From Sedimentisphaerales bacterium (GTDB taxonomy: Bacteria; Planctomycetota; Phycisphaerae; Sedimentisphaerales; SG8-4), in NCBI GenBank assembly GCA_016932895.1, contig JAFGCA010000602.1:1-14459 (forward strand): a DNA stretch of 14,459 nucleotides. The letters are read 5' to 3'. The position numbers were made by a program, and so were the translations under genes. The notes beneath the pieces are model-generated. The model ran no database searches. It was not told the DNA's origin and saw only the letters and a list, made by a program, of their open reading frames with translations. Positions 14,255-14,459 of the stretch are shown here, one piece after another; the first letter of the stretch is position 1; each line of letters begins with the position of its first letter.

Positions 14255-14459
14255 TTATTGCCAGGAGCGGACGCGCTCGGCCCGGCCGACGAAACCGGAC
14301 GACAGAGAATGGGCGCGGGCCTGGAGCAACAATCGGCGGCCCTGCTCGCTGCGCGTGTAGACCAGTTCAACCGGTCCGACGAATCTGCCCCACATCCGGG
14401 CGAAGTGCTCGGCCAGTTCCTTGTTCTTGCCGAGAATAGCGGGGACGGCGTGATAGTCC
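14255..14459 (-). CDS. 3' end of an unrecognised protein (partial)
   Basis: The frame is open from the window edge (first full codon at 14458) to TAA (complement of 14255-14257), showing 67 C-terminal residues. Composition and codon use look genuinely coding: a charged, helical tail with ILGKNKELAEHFARMWGRF (8-26), VELVYTRSEQGRRLLLQARA (30-49) and a terminal ERVRSWQ. There is no signal peptide or membrane segment in view. I do not recognise the family, and the catalytic part, if any, lies outside the window. It runs in the same direction as the beta-barrel gene 178 bases downstream. Confidence 0.6.
   Translation of the reverse strand, partial: DYHAVPAILGKNKELAEHFARMWGRFVGPVELVYTRSEQGRRLLLQARAHSLSSGFVGRAERVRSWQ

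Overview
The window reads as a piece of a GC-rich, Gram-negative-type bacterial chromosome. The best guess is a planctomycete of the Phycisphaerae/Sedimentisphaerales type. This rests on inference: a long export protein with repeated 'TYYWRxDE' Fn3-like modules, a PA14 domain and a 'LYVDDIRL' jelly-roll ending; a lipoprotein; an outer-membrane beta-barrel; and an unusual order of housekeeping genes. No rRNA or tRNA is present to settle it.

Left part (1-3463, plus strand): the 3' end of a probable nucleotidyltransferase-family gene; rplS (ribosomal protein L19) with its own promoter, GTG start and downstream terminator; a YraN/UPF0102 nuclease-like gene; a lipoprotein aspartyl protease with two DTG half-sites and a PDZ domain; and a TatD-family metal hydrolase behind a good promoter.

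Centre (3464-7545, plus strand): dnaG (primase) followed by rpoD (housekeeping sigma factor). This is the core of the classical 'macromolecular synthesis' cluster, without rpsU. A strong sigma-70-type promoter precedes dnaG and a strong intrinsic terminator follows rpoD.

Right part (7571-14459): an accessory, cell-surface region. A 1208-residue secreted multidomain protein lies on the minus strand. Its first and last domains are diverged copies of one another, and its jelly-roll is interrupted by a DUF1349-like module. Its long leader carries a terminator-like hairpin. Next come an imperfect interspersed inverted repeat and a 14-bp palindrome, then two tandem secreted paralogues on the plus strand (about 54% identical), a palindromic terminator, and an outer-membrane beta-barrel gene on the minus strand. 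The window ends with the 3' end of an unrecognised minus-strand gene.

The housekeeping genes use ordinary signals: candidate promoters for rplS, tatD and dnaG all have a 17-bp spacer. I found no CRISPR array, transposase, integrase or obvious defence system. The most unusual material is the architecture of the large exported protein and its leader, the two-lobed DTGC protease, and the tandem secreted pair.
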